64,000 nucleotides of DNA from contig OY718807.1 of the NCBI GenBank assembly GCA_963070105.1, positions 1,441,001 through 1,505,000 on the forward strand, written 5' to 3'. A model generated the notes under the pieces. The model saw only the letters and a list, made by a program, of their open reading frames with translations, searched no databases and was not told where the DNA came from. How positions within the stretch are numbered: position 1 is the first letter of the stretch; each line of letters starts with the position of its first letter. The DNA comes from Litomosoides sigmodontis (lineage: Eukaryota > Nematoda > Chromadorea > Rhabditida > Onchocercidae). The position numbers were made by a program, and so were the translations under genes. Shown piece after piece: positions 26,201 to 39,315 of this stretch.

Positions 26201-27540
26201 ATTTGACGAAATTCAACCGCGAACGATTCCAAACAATCTGCCTAACGATGACAATTATCTTTTGCAATTTCTTCCTGTGGGCACCATTCTGTGTGGTCAA
26301 CGTTTTGCAAGCCCTCGTGCCTCATTTATTGAGTAATTTCCATCTCACTGCAATTTGTTTAAATTTTTGAGAAAAAAAATTGGTCAAATAAATGGGAATT
26401 TCCAATTACTAATTCTTGAACAGTCCTTGACCGACTGTTGCTAATTGTAATGAGTGAAACATGCGTTTGCTTTATGGTAGTTATAAATGTCTTTTTTGCA
26501 ACTTCATGGACTTATGAACATTAGTGTATTTCAATTAGTGTTAATTTAAGCTTTCGCTAATTAAATTGAACAGATTGATTCGAGCAATTTTAGAAAGCGT
26601 GCCGGTAACCATTCAGTCAAAATTCCGTAAGTTATGAAACTACAAATCGATAGTTATAAATTATCCAAGTATTTCGCCGTAATATAAAGGCATTTACTTA
26701 GTACTACTGCTGTTAATTATTGCAGTAGTGATTAATGGCGGTTTCGCACCTTAATAATTCCAAATTGAAATTAGAGCAATTGTTTTCGTGCAGTTGAAAA
26801 CTGCTTACATTTAGGAATAGTTGCAAAACAATCATAAGTGATTTTGCGTAGATGCGGTGTTACAAGTATACGTTTGACGTGATGTTGCAGTTGTTGTGTT
26901 GACTCTCAAGAAAATTCCATATTTTCAATTTTCTGTTGGATGTAAAGAAAGAAACATAAATAGCTAAACTGATAGCAGTAATATTAGTGATCAAAATTTA
27001 ATCATCCATTTTATTATACTATAAAAAATAATTACCATAATTTAATTTCAGTGCAAAATTTTCTACTTTTCCCTCATAGGCGCAGGAATGAAATTAAGTA
27101 ATTTCAATGCAAAATTGAAGACGGAAAGATTAATTGAATAGAATGTTTTTCTTTTAAAAGAGAGAAAGACCACTGCGTTGAATATTTCAGGCTCACAACT
27201 GATCACTTACATTGTCATATTAGGCAATCTGAATTCGTGCGTTAATCCGTGGATTTATATATTATTCAATAGGAATCAAGTTAAAAAGGCATTCACATTC
27301 TCAAATGGTACTTTAATTTATTTGCATATGTATAATTTAATTTTTTATCTCACCCAAATACTTAAAAAAAACCTTTTCAACGTTATAATTTTACAACAAC
27401 AGAAAGTTTTCAAACGCACAAATCCTTTCACATACCACATTTACCAGGGAAGAGAAAATAGCAAATTAAATTCTGTTTCATCTAAACAATTGAAATTAGA
27501 AATTGAAAATTGCAGACAAGCACTTCAAATTCTAACTTAG
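23214..27540 (+). CDS. Class A peptide GPCR, vasopressin/oxytocin (nematocin) receptor-like
   Basis: Exons 23214-23247, 23767-23930, 24553-24747, 25196-25320, 25522-25746, 26142-26332 and 27191 onward join in phase. Seven hydrophobic segments are visible: TM1 with IVGN, TM2 with CAADLLF, TM3 preceded by the WLCQL cysteine and ended by SFDRFQ (DRF at about 128-130), TM4, an extracellular-loop Cys in GECATIY, TM5, TM6 with FLWAPF (CWxP variant), and TM7 with NSCVNPWIY (about 327-334). NPWIY is typical of the vasopressin/oxytocin receptor group, so a nematocin-type receptor is the best guess; a related neuropeptide receptor is possible. The start is uncertain: ATG 23214 fits by phase and an alternative is ATG 23790. 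The 3' end is also uncertain. Donor GTTAAA after 27279 joined to 27403-27540 gives 386 aa; donor after 27316 gives 372 aa ending at 27461; retention gives 427 aa. Confidence 0.85.
25810..25975. repeat. Imperfect AAT-rich microsatellite in a GPCR intron
   Basis: A run dominated by AAT/AATA trinucleotides lies inside the intron between 25747 and 26141. Confidence 0.85.
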
Positions 27541-29498
27541 AACTAACTAATCAGTAATAGGTAACGTCTGAAAATAGAATTTTGTCCCATTTTTTTTTGC
27601 TTTAAATTGTACTATTTGATGATAATTTGTTTGTAGATATTAATGGGATGAAACGATGAGGTTTAATGGATCTTCTAAAAGCAATACTCTCATCATCGTC
27701 GCACCGGTTCATAAAATTTGCAGTTAATTTCAAAATTCAATTTTGCTAAACTCAGTACGATCAGGTTTAATGTTATTAGGAAGAAATTTACCTACTGTTT
27801 ATCATTGCTATATTTCTCATTTCGTTCAAACCACGACATTTTATGCTGTAATATTTTCGAAAAAAACATAATAAGCAATTATATCATTAAAACAAAACAA
27901 TAGCCATATATATTATGGAAATTGAAGACCTTAAATTCTAATTCTTTTAATACGTTAATTCAATAACATTTTTAAGGTTTGATTTTTTTTCATCTGTTTT
28001 CGTATAAAATAATTACAGGTGTTGTATTAAATGGACAAAAGCGTTTTCAAACCAAATGTGACTTTTCTGATCTGTACAATTTCTGCTTTCCGCTCTTTCA
28101 ACCAGTAGTTGATGTAATAAATGAAATTTAAGGTAAAGCTTTAGCTAATATGTTTGTAAAAACGGAAAATTACTAATTTAGAATGCTATTTTCAAAACCA
28201 TAGTTGAACAAAGAGAGAAAATGAAAACAAATCTTCGTAAATTTTATACGAAAACGTGTTTCACAATAAATAAGATTCAATTTATTTCTTCTTTCAAAAT
28301 GATATAATAACCACCTGCAAGTGTTAACTATGCATGTCAACATTTAAGGTATCACAAACAGTGCTATTGCTTTCGGAAATATCCACTTCATCTGCTCTTG
28401 GAATCTTTTAACTTCCAAAACAAACGAATGAATGGTACTATGTATGAACAGATTACTTTAAATGTAACTCACTTAGCATGAAATGTTACATTGATAACTT
28501 CCTACCACAATCCTAATTACCTACTTTGCACTGTGATTGTATGCATTTGATGAAAGAATTCCACTAAAACGACGCTAAACATTCCTCAGAATACATTTGT
28601 AGGAATACGTATTGCTGCATATATTCGCAACTATTCCTTGAAATTTGGCCATATTTAAATAATATAAAGAGAAATAAACTGCAGAACTGCATATATCATA
28701 TAAATAAGACGTAAATGTTTGATTGAAGCGACATTTTTGTGCTATAAAATTATGCATTGAATATTGAGACTTCAAAAAAAATTGGATTAATTTGTCTACT
28801 GGTGGAATACGTCTGTCGATTACTGTGCTATGTTATGATCAGAAAATTCTAACAATTTAACTCAAGCGATCTTTCTTCTCATCACTTAATTTTGCATTTT
28901 ATGTTGGTGCAAAATCAACATCTTATCAAAGCGAAAGTTTTCGTTCACACATCTACCATTTTTTATTGCCTAAATATTAATTAAGAGCTTAGTGGGATCG
29001 ATCAGTTTCCGAAAACGCGCTTGTTAATTGCGCTCTATTTTCATATTGTCCTATTTAAAGCGGTAGATGAATCAATGCTAAATTATCAGTTCGATTGAAA
29101 ATAGAAAGCTCATGAAAGAAAATCATTTGCAAACCACTCACGTTTAACTACAGCAAGTACCACTTTACAAGGACCACATAATTAACCAACAAATCTCATT
29201 CACTGATAATCACTACTCTCTGCAATAAATAACAGCCCGCTTCCCAATCATAGTGAGTCATACAACGCCTCGAACGTGTTTGTAATTTTTAACACAAATT
29301 TCTACTATATATTTTTTCGTAACCAGGAAATTAAGAATTTGAAACAATGGGTGAGAAGTTTCTTTGAATGCCGCGAAAATATCCAAAATGAAAAAATAAC
29401 AGCTTCCTAAATCATTATATTTTATAAAGCAATCTCGATTACGCCATCAGGCCCTGAAGATATCAGATTTGTAAGCTACAACACTCTACTTCCGTGAT
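27541..29498. other. Convergent intergenic region, GPCR 3' side to cul-4 3' side
   Basis: About 2 kb of AT-rich sequence holding the 3' UTRs of the two convergent genes. No exon-like segment with good codon use was seen on either strand. Confidence 0.5.
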
Positions 29499-29504
29499 TT
29501 TATT
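29499..29504 (-). terminator. Candidate poly(A) signal of cul-4
   Basis: AATAAA on the minus strand, about 140 bases downstream of the cul-4 stop at 29646. Confidence 0.4.
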
Positions 29505-29645
29505 TGTGAAAAATAGATTTTGAAATTTTCATTAAAGTTTTTGTGTAACAGAAAACACTTTCCATTAATTGAACACATTAAAATTTGAAAAACGGATTAA
29601 ATGAAACATATGTATCGTCTTCAGCTAATACGTAACCACCGGAGC

Positions 29646-32600
29646 CTATGCAAGATAATTGTACATATTTGAATCATCCTTATCGCGACACATATATTCA
29701 CGCTCAATGAGACTCTCAATACGTTTCTTTAAGTCAACCGGCTTTACAGGAAAACGTAGCTGATTAAACAGTTCTGAAATAAGCAGCTGATGAGCAAGAG
29801 ATTTTCGCGTTTTCATGATACGAACAATCGCAGCGTCAATTTGATATTGTCGATCTTGAAATATTTCTTCTTCCGTTTGAGCACGCTCTACAGCCTAAAA
29901 CATACAATATAATTGAAAAATATTTCACAAATCAGTCTTTAAATTCTAAAACCAACATCATGAACCACTATTTGAAGGAAGTCAACAAATTAAGTACACA
30001 TTTACGAGAAATGTAGCATAGAGAGATCTAACGGCATTAAAACATTACAATATCAAGGTATAGATGAAAAAATTTGCAGCACTATGAAAACGATATTTTA
30101 TAGAAAACAGGCTAAAAATTAATGAATAAAGTGAAACCGATTCGCAATCGTGATGACGATCATTCGATAAAAGCTTTTTATTATGTGGACTTGGGGTATA
30201 CTCCATGCAAAAAAACTTTCGAAAATTCAGGAAATAACCAACCGTTTCTTTCATCTGAACTTGACTTATGCGGATTCTGTACAGCTTTTCATTGCATTCT
30301 GGATTGAATGCAAACAAATCGCTAGCATTAATATCTTTACCACGCGGTGTTTTCTTCAAAACTCTCAATTTGCCACAAGCCAATGCCTGCATTGTTCTTT
30401 CTAGTTCGTTCTTTTCTATAAATTCTTAGCGTTATGCAGAAAAATTTTCCTAAGTATTAAGGACTTCCGAAAACACTCTAGTTACGACGAAATTTCAATA
30501 CAACACTATTAATTTGGACTGCACAGCCCTTGCTCAGCATTGTATTTTATTCTATTTGAAACCCACTAGTATGCAATTAATTAGAAGACAGAATGCTATT
30601 TCAACTGAAAATTATAATTTGAATCTACCAATTTTGGTTGCTAACTGAATTTCTTCATATGTCCACTCTAATTTGTCATTGAACAAAAGAAGTACTAGCG
30701 CTTGAAACATCGTAACTTGCAATTCCTTCACTACCTAAAAATTCACAAAAATTGAACAATATCGTATTACCGTGCAATGAATTCAATTTCATAAAGAGAT
30801 ATAAAGATAAATCATCACTCAAAGATATACAAAAAAATATACCTCACACAGTTACATAACTTGCAAAAAAAGCTATAAATATAAAACACCATGTTATGCT
30901 CCGAGTTGATCTAATACTACTGTAATTACGATAAATGATTTTTAGTATAACCAAAACAAATAGTTACATTAAATTGAGCTCGCAACAATAACTGGGCCAG
31001 ACTATATTGCCACTGCAGCTTGCGTCCACTGTGCTTTGAAAAATAGAACTGAAAAAGTCAATTCGAAATAGAACTGAAGAAAATTAAAAGAAATTTTGAG
31101 CTCCGCAAATACATACATTCTGAAAATGTTCCTGATATTCAGCCAAATTTGGCGGTATTGAAACTTCCATATATTCATATGTTGGCCAATGACCCATTGT
31201 CAACACATTAACATTGAATTCGATCTGGTTTGCACCATGTTTTAGCATCCCATCGCGGCCACTATGTTCCATATACTGAAATTATAAACAGTTCAAAGAC
31301 AACAGTTTGGAATCAACTACCTCAAAAAGCGGAAAAATATGATAGACAAGGATTCCAGTCATAGAATTACTATAAAACTAGTTGATTAAACCCTAAGAAA
31401 ATACAATGACTAAATGAAAACCTGTTTAAATGATACACCAAGATCTTTAGAAACTTCCATGTCTTTAAACATTCCCTCTAGTCGTGTCGTAAACGCAGCA
31501 CCACACTCTTTAAATAAAAATTTAAAGTAATTTTCGTTGGAATTAATAAAAAGTAATAACTTTCTACAACAACTTGAATTAAACGATACAAAAAAGCGTG
31601 ATACCGAATTTCCTTTTTGGAAGCAGTTTCCACCGCGCTAGTTTACGAATAAAGAGCCACAACTGTAGTATTGTCACAAAATAAGCCGCAATAAGCGAAA
31701 AAAATAATCGTGCTATAAAAATCATAGACATACCTTGTTTCAGCTTCGATAGCATTGATTTCTCAGCATCAACGGATGCACTCTTTCCGAGCAATAACCT
31801 TTTCGCAAGATCCTTTTTGTAAAATGCCTCAAAGACATCTTTACCTACAAGCAATGATAGATAAAGATATGCCTTAGAAAAATCCTTAACTATATACGTT
31901 CGTAAAAAATGATACTACGAGAATTCTAATAAAATATGAAATAATCACAAACCCATCCATCTCTACATTCTCATGTCAAATAAGAAACTTCATAATTATC
32001 GAGAAGCAATCTTCCCAAAAAAACCATGGATTAATTGTTTACTAAGTGACGCAGTCCGTACACCATCACGCCATTTAATACACCAGTATAACACTGTACA
32101 TGTTTACCTTGTATAAACCTAAAGAGCACGATAACTTCGTCCATAAGGCTTTCCATTTCTTCTTCCGTAGCTCCTTTGTTTCCGGATCGTAATTTGCTGT
32201 CCATAAATTTTGCTAAAATTTGAATAAATTAACGTCATAGAAAGTGTGAGACGACGACATCTTCCTTTAATATCCCATAAGAACTGGGAAAAAAAATCAA
32301 ACAGAAGACCAATGAGCACAGCTTATAAAGTTTTAAAGTCTAACAACTTGGGAACTTTTATAACTGATTGTCATTTACTCGTACTTTACACAGATTTTGA
32401 GATAGAATCTTTGTGATAGAATCATAAAACGAAGCTGCTAAAAAAATTTGACATGTCATCACAAAGCTTCCCAGAAGCTTTCTCTGCACCAAAGAATCAG
32501 AAGTGATAAACGGAATCTATTTCACTTACCAACAAGTTCAGCCGGTTTATTTGGTCGAGTATTGATGAAGTAATCAAATGAATCTTTTTCCGCCTGAATA

Positions 32601-35600
32601 AATTTTTCATTCCGTTGAAAGCAACTGAAAATTTATCGATTTCATACATTGATGTAGGATCATGAAAACAAGTGAAAATAAGACGAAAACGAAATACTAA
32701 GAACTTCGTCAACTGTGCTGTCCACTGTTTTTGGCGAGTCATTAACAAACGTCTAAATAACATCAACAAACAAGGCGAAATATATCTAGTTATTACATCG
32801 CAAACGAAGGGAAATACGACAAATGAATTTGGGATGAAAAGTTCAATGCGCTACATTACAAAATCTTACTATTCAATGCGATATTTCGCTGAAACACGAC
32901 TAAAGTAACCCTACTGATTCAGGTTACCTAATTTAAGCAATGAACCACTGTTATTTAAGTTACCAAATATGTACAAAAAAATTTTTTACAAAAAAAAGAT
33001 GATCAACAAGACCTATCTAAGACGTTATCCAGCTGCCTTTTCATAGCTAGCAAATCATCCACCAATGTCTTATCTCTATTCACATCCATCACCAAAGCTT
33101 TACCAACTTTCTGAAATATTGCGACACAGGAATAAAACTCAGTTTATGTGAATAGCGATACCTGACCGTTCCTACTATTGGCTAATCTTTACACTCCCAA
33201 AAAAAACTACAGATAGTATGCAGTTTATTTTCAAGCCTAAAAAAGTCAATTTCAAGGGTATACTTTCCTTACTTCATTGGGCTATACAATAGTTGGTGAG
33301 AAACCTCTTATGTTCAGTTCTAACTACGTTGTAATTTGTCTTTCCCCGTTGTGGAAATGTAAGCATTCAATGATGAAATGACGACTATTAATAGAGCTTC
33401 ATTGATTATACCTTAACATAAGAAGCAAACACATTTTTCAAAATAAGGAGTCCATGTTTTGTCCTTGACACCATGTTATACATTAAACTTAAATCATCAC
33501 ATTTGTTTTCGAGAAGCATTTCATCAAGGCCTGAAAAAACGACATCCTGTTGAAATAACAGACAACTGCTGAAACCAAACAACTGGGCATATACATTTGA
33601 AGCAACTACCGTTTATCCATTTCCTCTAGCTTCTTTCGGCGGGATAATCTAGTGACAAGAAGAAAGGAAGTAATGAATTAATTAAATATACAATGGTAAC
33701 GACATGATTAAATGAAAAGGATGGAAGTAAATAGCTGAAATGGAAATGAATAAGGCGGATGACTGGCTTAATGTGGAACTCGAGTCTTGTTATGTACAAA
33801 AACCCCAAAATTAAAATCTCAAGAAAAAATCACCTTTATTTATAAATGCGTCCATATGATCAGAAATTAAGCATCTTTCAGTAACTGCCAACAGTGCTTT
33901 TTTTGTTGTAAAGTCCAAATAATAATCAACGCGATTAGTTTCCTCTTCTAAACGCTTCTTTATGTGTCGCAGATAGATCGGTACCTAAATCACTACTTAC
34001 TTTCTAAAAGTCAAAAAAACACAAAGATTTACATGCCCCCATTATTACTATGAAAAAAGTACAGTCTTGTACCTCAAGACTTTGAGAAAGATGTCGTCCT
34101 TCCGCTTCATAGAGGGTACATGTAGTTTCAAGAAACCTGCGTTCAAATACCTTAAATATTGAAAAAAAAATGTATATATGCATGTATTACACCATACGTG
34201 TATTTATGAAAAGAAATGAAGTATAAAGCAGATGGAAAAAAGAGTAACCAATTTTGCCAGTAAAGATTTAACCTTCTTACAGATAGTCCTAGAATTACAA
34301 TTTCAATAATATTTTGAACGAAATCTGAACACTTACTTCCGCATAAACACGAAGACTTGTCATCATACGCAATAATGATTTGATTAATAACCGATCAATC
34401 TATAAAAAAACACTGTTATCGGCATGTAAGAAATTATATCCATATTGAAGTTCGGCCACCTAGGACAAGATGTGACGTTACACGATGCCATCCACAAAAT
34501 TTTTATACTCATCTTGCAAAAAAATCCATCCTTTAATATTCTTGAGTTTCAAGATACTTTCTAATTTCAATGTACCTCTCTCACTTTACCTTCAAAATGG
34601 AACAAAGAGGACGAAAGCATTTCAATTTGGACACATCAAAAGGCATAAACTCACTTGTCCTCCATCTCTTTCCTGTTCAATCATTTTCAGAAGCCCGTCA
34701 ACTGAACGCTTTCTTACATTCTCATTATCCATAACCTCGTCGCGGAAAATTTCCAAGCCCATATCCCTGAAGATACAAGCAACACTAGAGTCAAACTGTT
34801 TAGCAAGGTTCTATTCTAAACGTGAATAACAGATAATGTCAGGCACTGTGTGATAAAAATACATGTTTTACAAAACGAACAAATTAAAAAAATAACGTAT
34901 TATATCTCAATCGATAATTCACGATATTGTATTCTATGTTTACAACAACCGAGCTTTTTGATTCACACAATGTTAGCATTTTCTATAAAAACAATTCAGG
35001 CGGCCAAGCTATGAAAAAATAGACAAGAGAGCAATCATCGTATCGATCATCGATACAACCTGACAGTTGACTTACAATCCATTAGACAAAAAAGAACTTT
35101 TCTTATTGAAAAGATGGACTTACCATAATGAAACAACAGCGGGATTATGCAAAACGAAGGTGCGATCTAGATAGAGAAAAACGCTGCGGATATTAATCTG
35201 AAGTGAGTAAATAAACAGATTTTATGATTTAATTGTTAGCAAACGCTGCCAACGGAAAATGCCCCATTAACGTTCAAGACCTTCAAACTCAAAACTCATG
35301 TGCGCGCCATACCCTAAATAGACAACAAATCAACATCGAAAATTATTTCGAATTATAAACCGTCGAATATCTCACCAATTGCTCGCAATATTCAAGCCAA
35401 AGAATATTAAAGTTTTCGAGAAACAAATATGTAGAGTCGGAAACATCTAACAAGATTTGAAGTTGTTCTATGATGTATGATAAAATGCACGCCTTCAGTT
35501 TATTATATATGTTCACTGCCGCATTGTTCATGCATAACAATTCGACAATCTGAAAATTTACAGAAAATTTTAAAGCCACTGGAATGTGCAACTTTATTGA

Positions 35601-37593
35601 ATAACGAAATTTATACAAGTTGACTAAGGTAGTCTTCCTTCACTACCACATAAATATAAACGAATTTAATTATTTGTATACATAAGCGGGAAGTAAAATA
35701 TGTACTTTAATAATACCACTACCGATCTTGAATGATTTTTAATAATTTTAAACCGATATTTAATAGTTTTAAATCGATAGAAACAAAACAATGTAGCGTC
35801 GCATTGCTCGTGGATAAAAATTTTTGAAAATGTCCGAAAGCTAAAAAATCTGAAACTGAAAATGAGAGCAAAGAAAAACATGCGTATCTATGATAACCTC
35901 ATAAAGCTGTTCCAAAGACGTTTCGGCTTTCTTTTTTTTCTGTATTGAAACTACAGCTTCTTCCAGAGGTTTCCATTTTGTATCAAACGGATCACTTTCA
36001 TTAGGCAGATGTTCTGAATGCAAGAAGGTTTACTTTAAAAAAAGACATGAAAGGATAAAAAAATGTAAGTGATATGTGCGTTTTGTCGATGATTACATCT
36101 GGTAACAGCAAGTACTGTCTGTGCTTTAGGAAAGTAAAAAATAACAATTATAAGCAGTAATCCTTTCTACAAAAAAGCTATGGTTGTTTCCATGAAGCAA
36201 AAATGACATTTGAATAAATTCTGATTTGATAAAAACTCATTAACTTACGCTTGAAACCATGTATGACTAATTTCTTGATACTGCTTGGTTGTGTGACGTC
36301 ACCCATAACAGAACGACCATTTTTGCGAGGTGCGCCACCACGATGTTGTTGCTCCTTCGCTTCTCGTGCTGTTGATGGACCAGCGAGATACGCAGCTGGT
36401 GATGTAAATCGTACAGTATTCTTTCCCAAACGATGGTTAGCGGTTGAAAAATTTGATGGCTGTGGGGAATTCAAACAATCGTTGTCACCACTTTCCTGCG
36501 TCTGTACTTCATCCATTGTCACTGCCGCTGCTGCTCCCTTCGATGGCTCAACCTTTGAACCTGTCTTTGTTGATGCTGTACTACTACGATGACGCTTTGT
36601 TTCCGGTGGCTATAAATAAAATTTTGTTCTAAGTTGGTTAATGTATACTTCTTAATGTTTAATAGTTCATATCATTTCCAGAAATAACCTTTCATTCCCT
36701 ATTACTAATTCGTTGCTAGTGAAAAACATTTCCAATAACGTTAAAATAATCTTTCATGATACCGATATATACCAGTTTCAAAAAAAGCCAGGGAAAAATC
36801 AGTGATATTCCTAATTATATCGATACTGAAAGTAAATTCATTCCTAGCTATTGCATTCACCGAACTAAAACAAGACCCAAGCAGTTAATTTAGTGCTAAC
36901 TGTTACTTGGAAAACCTATAAAATACACAGCTATTGCTTCTGTTTTCTATTATATCAAATTCTTCCAACGAAAACCCTATAAAATAATAACAAATTAAAG
37001 AACAAAGAAAAATTTTAACCTTAAAGTCGTCCAAATTTTTAGGTTCGACAAGCAGTGAAGACGAGGTTTTCCGTACCGTCTCTTTTCCTAAACATTTCGA
37101 ATTCATTTTTTTTTTAAATCAAAAGTGCTGAACATACCAAATATCTTTCCACTCCCTAAAGCAACACTAACCATTATCAATTCCGGTGATAAGTAACCTT
37201 GACAGTGGCTCACAAAGAAATGACTTCATCTGTTAATCATTTCAATAATCTTCTTATTTATTCAGAGTGATAACAAGTGCAAATTTCAAAACTTTCGTTA
37301 CTGTTACGGTTCAGTGATGAACCGAAATTCTGTGCTGATGAGATTAAAAGTATCCATAATCATGACAAGTAAAAATTACATCCTGAACTATTTCATAGAT
37401 ACTATCGTTCCTAAATTCTCTGTACTTACACGTTATGGAAAATCCCATAGATGAGATTTTGTTTACCTTAGAAGTAACAGCATTCATGGTTAAGCTTCAA
37501 ACAAGATGATGAAGGAAACTTACTGTCTGCCGATGAGTGTTGTGTTTCCGTCCCCGGAACAAAAGAATTAGCCGGAACCGAAGACGATGACAT
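29646..37593 (-). CDS. cul-4: Cullin-4, scaffold of DDB1-type ubiquitin ligases
   Basis: Twenty-one phase-consistent exons: 37593-37524, 37087-37020, 36609-36249, 36013-35898, 35549-35376, 35197-35124, 34766-34655, 34399-34337, 34150-34073, 33984-33834, 33530-33412, 33110-33013, 32624-32530, 32212-32108, 31844-31734, 31507-31422, 31275-31117, 31048-30968, 30734-30629, 30415-30243, 29894-29646. They give 882 aa, close to human CUL4B (913). Diagnostic segments: IKKLVIHGF near the N-terminus, [107 protein letters not shown] and the C-terminal YNYLA. The NEDD8 acceptor Lys is at about 828 in [10 protein letters not shown] basic TKRHR stretch in the long N-terminal extension may be a nuclear signal. 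An alternative start at ATG 37106 gives [12 protein letters not shown] instead of the upstream exon. CUL4 recruits DDB1-DCAF receptors for chromatin and replication substrates. Confidence 0.97.
37128..37136 (-). promoter_or_regulatory. Acceptor for the alternative cul-4 start
   Basis: On the minus strand, a TATGTTCAG acceptor ends at 37128, 21 bases before the alternative ATG at 37106, with an in-frame TGA between them. This looks like a trans-splice site that would create a second cul-4 N-terminus. Confidence 0.45.
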
Positions 37594-39315
37594 AAATAAC
37601 GCGCCTTCAGGTAAGCGCAAAAAGTGTTAACTTCTAACAATTACAGAACGTTTACACGAAATCCTAGAAAAAACCACACAGCGATTACCTTAGCAAAATT
37701 TTAATTCACCTTAAACCACTTAATGTTACCGCAAAATTTCACACAGAAGGCGACATTGGAACTGGCAAATCTAACAAATTTTAAAAACCGAAGCATTTAT
37801 ATAAATTCATTTAGGTACGATGTGGCAAATCAATTTTCCTTACATAAATCTGCAACCTGTTCTATCAATCTCATTGCAGCAATCACCTCTCCAGCCTTCA
37901 AGAAGCAGTGTTCTCCTACTGTTACAGCTTTCCGATCAGCTACTTCAAGAGTGCTGTTACAATTACTAAGACAAAAAACATCTAACCGTATTTTAGATCA
38001 TACAGTACGTAACTGTTAAGTTAATTTGCTTATTCAACCTACACTAATCCAGATAGATGTGGCTTCATAACTAAATAAGAATCAGAAGGTCAAGAGCCAC
38101 CTTTTCCACAATAATTAAGCAAAACGATACTTTCCAATCATGGGACCGAAGATCACGTGTAACCTGTTGACAGTTCCAAGCCGGAACGTGACCGTCAAGA
38201 AGGTTCTACAAAATCTCTATGATCTTTGGTCCTAACTTCTTCCAATGACCAAGTAAAGCTGGATATCTAGGCCTACCAAGCTCATCGATATCCGCCCTCT
38301 CTACTTTTACATTCTTTCTATATAACATTTCCTATCAGTTACAACTCAGACTCTCATTTCCTTATAAACCAGTTAACCGATACACTCCACAGCAACGCAG
38401 CGCGGTTTTTCCAGTCCTCAATAATACAATCGCGAAGCGCACCAGCCTCGGCGCAACTAATTCCGCGACATATGAGCACACCCCGCCGCACAACGTGTAA
38501 GTTAAGGATGACGATAGATATTATAGTTTGGTGAGGAGGGCGGAAGTACAGGTTCTAATCCCTTCCCCTCATTCACCATTTTTACTAGCTCATACTACAC
38601 TCTTATCCAAGAAAATCATTCAGGTGTTTTGCTTATCCGTCCTAGATGTCCTGTTAACCATCCGGAATCGGAGAATGACGAACCGGTCGAGCACACGCAC
38701 ACTCAAATTGCCTACATAAGCCATCCCTATTTTCCCGTCCTAATCCAACTGCCTTGCCTCCTTCAACGGGACGGACAGGGCCGCAGGCCGTAATAGTATG
38801 AGAGAGGACTGCGGCATGACTCTCTCCACTCCTTAACTTTCCTTTTCACCTTCACCTTTTCTCCTCTCTCTGTCTCTCATGCTTTTCTTCTTCATCCCTT
38901 ACTATCTACAAGCTTGCATCCAGCTGGACTAAAATATAATTTGTCACAGCGTCACGTGAACCATACGTTTTTCCGTGATCGTTTACACTTGTAGCAGCTA
39001 AGAAGTAACTGAAGTGCTTCTTTCTTCGATCAACCACAGATGCTTTCTTTTCAACAGTCCGTTAATATTCCCATAAGATCAGTTAGCGTGCTTTAAGTTG
39101 TGGCCTTCCGAAGTTTAATCAATGTTTTTGTACAATATTTGTAGAATATCCTATAAGTGCATATTTTTATTCGATTGTGTGCGGGGAAGAATTGACATTT
39201 CATTGTGTGCTATTAGTACTTCGATGATGTAATGTTTTTAAAATTTCATTTATTTTAGATTGTGCTTAGAAGTGTTTAGCCGCCTACTAACTTACGGTTG
39301 CGAGATACCAAGCAA
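37594..39315. other. Divergent promoter region between cul-4 and tpd52
   Basis: About 1.7 kb between the first exons of two divergent genes. The stretch 38.4-38.9 kb is clearly richer in GC than its surroundings and pyrimidine-rich near 38.82-38.90 kb, which would fit a shared promoter or 5' UTR zone. No core promoter motif or tRNA was confirmed. Confidence 0.45.

Noticed and set aside
33620..33660. Possible short exon inside cul-4 (minus strand)
   Set aside because: Exons 33984-33834 and 33530-33412 already join in phase and match CUL4 continuously.
36251..36632. Plus-strand open frames over the cul-4 N-terminal exon
   Set aside because: They are shadows of the minus-strand coding exon, which has clear cullin-4 features.
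38530..38575. GGTTCTAATCC resembling a tRNA T arm
   Set aside because: The flanking bases do not form the 5-bp T stem and there is no matching acceptor stem.
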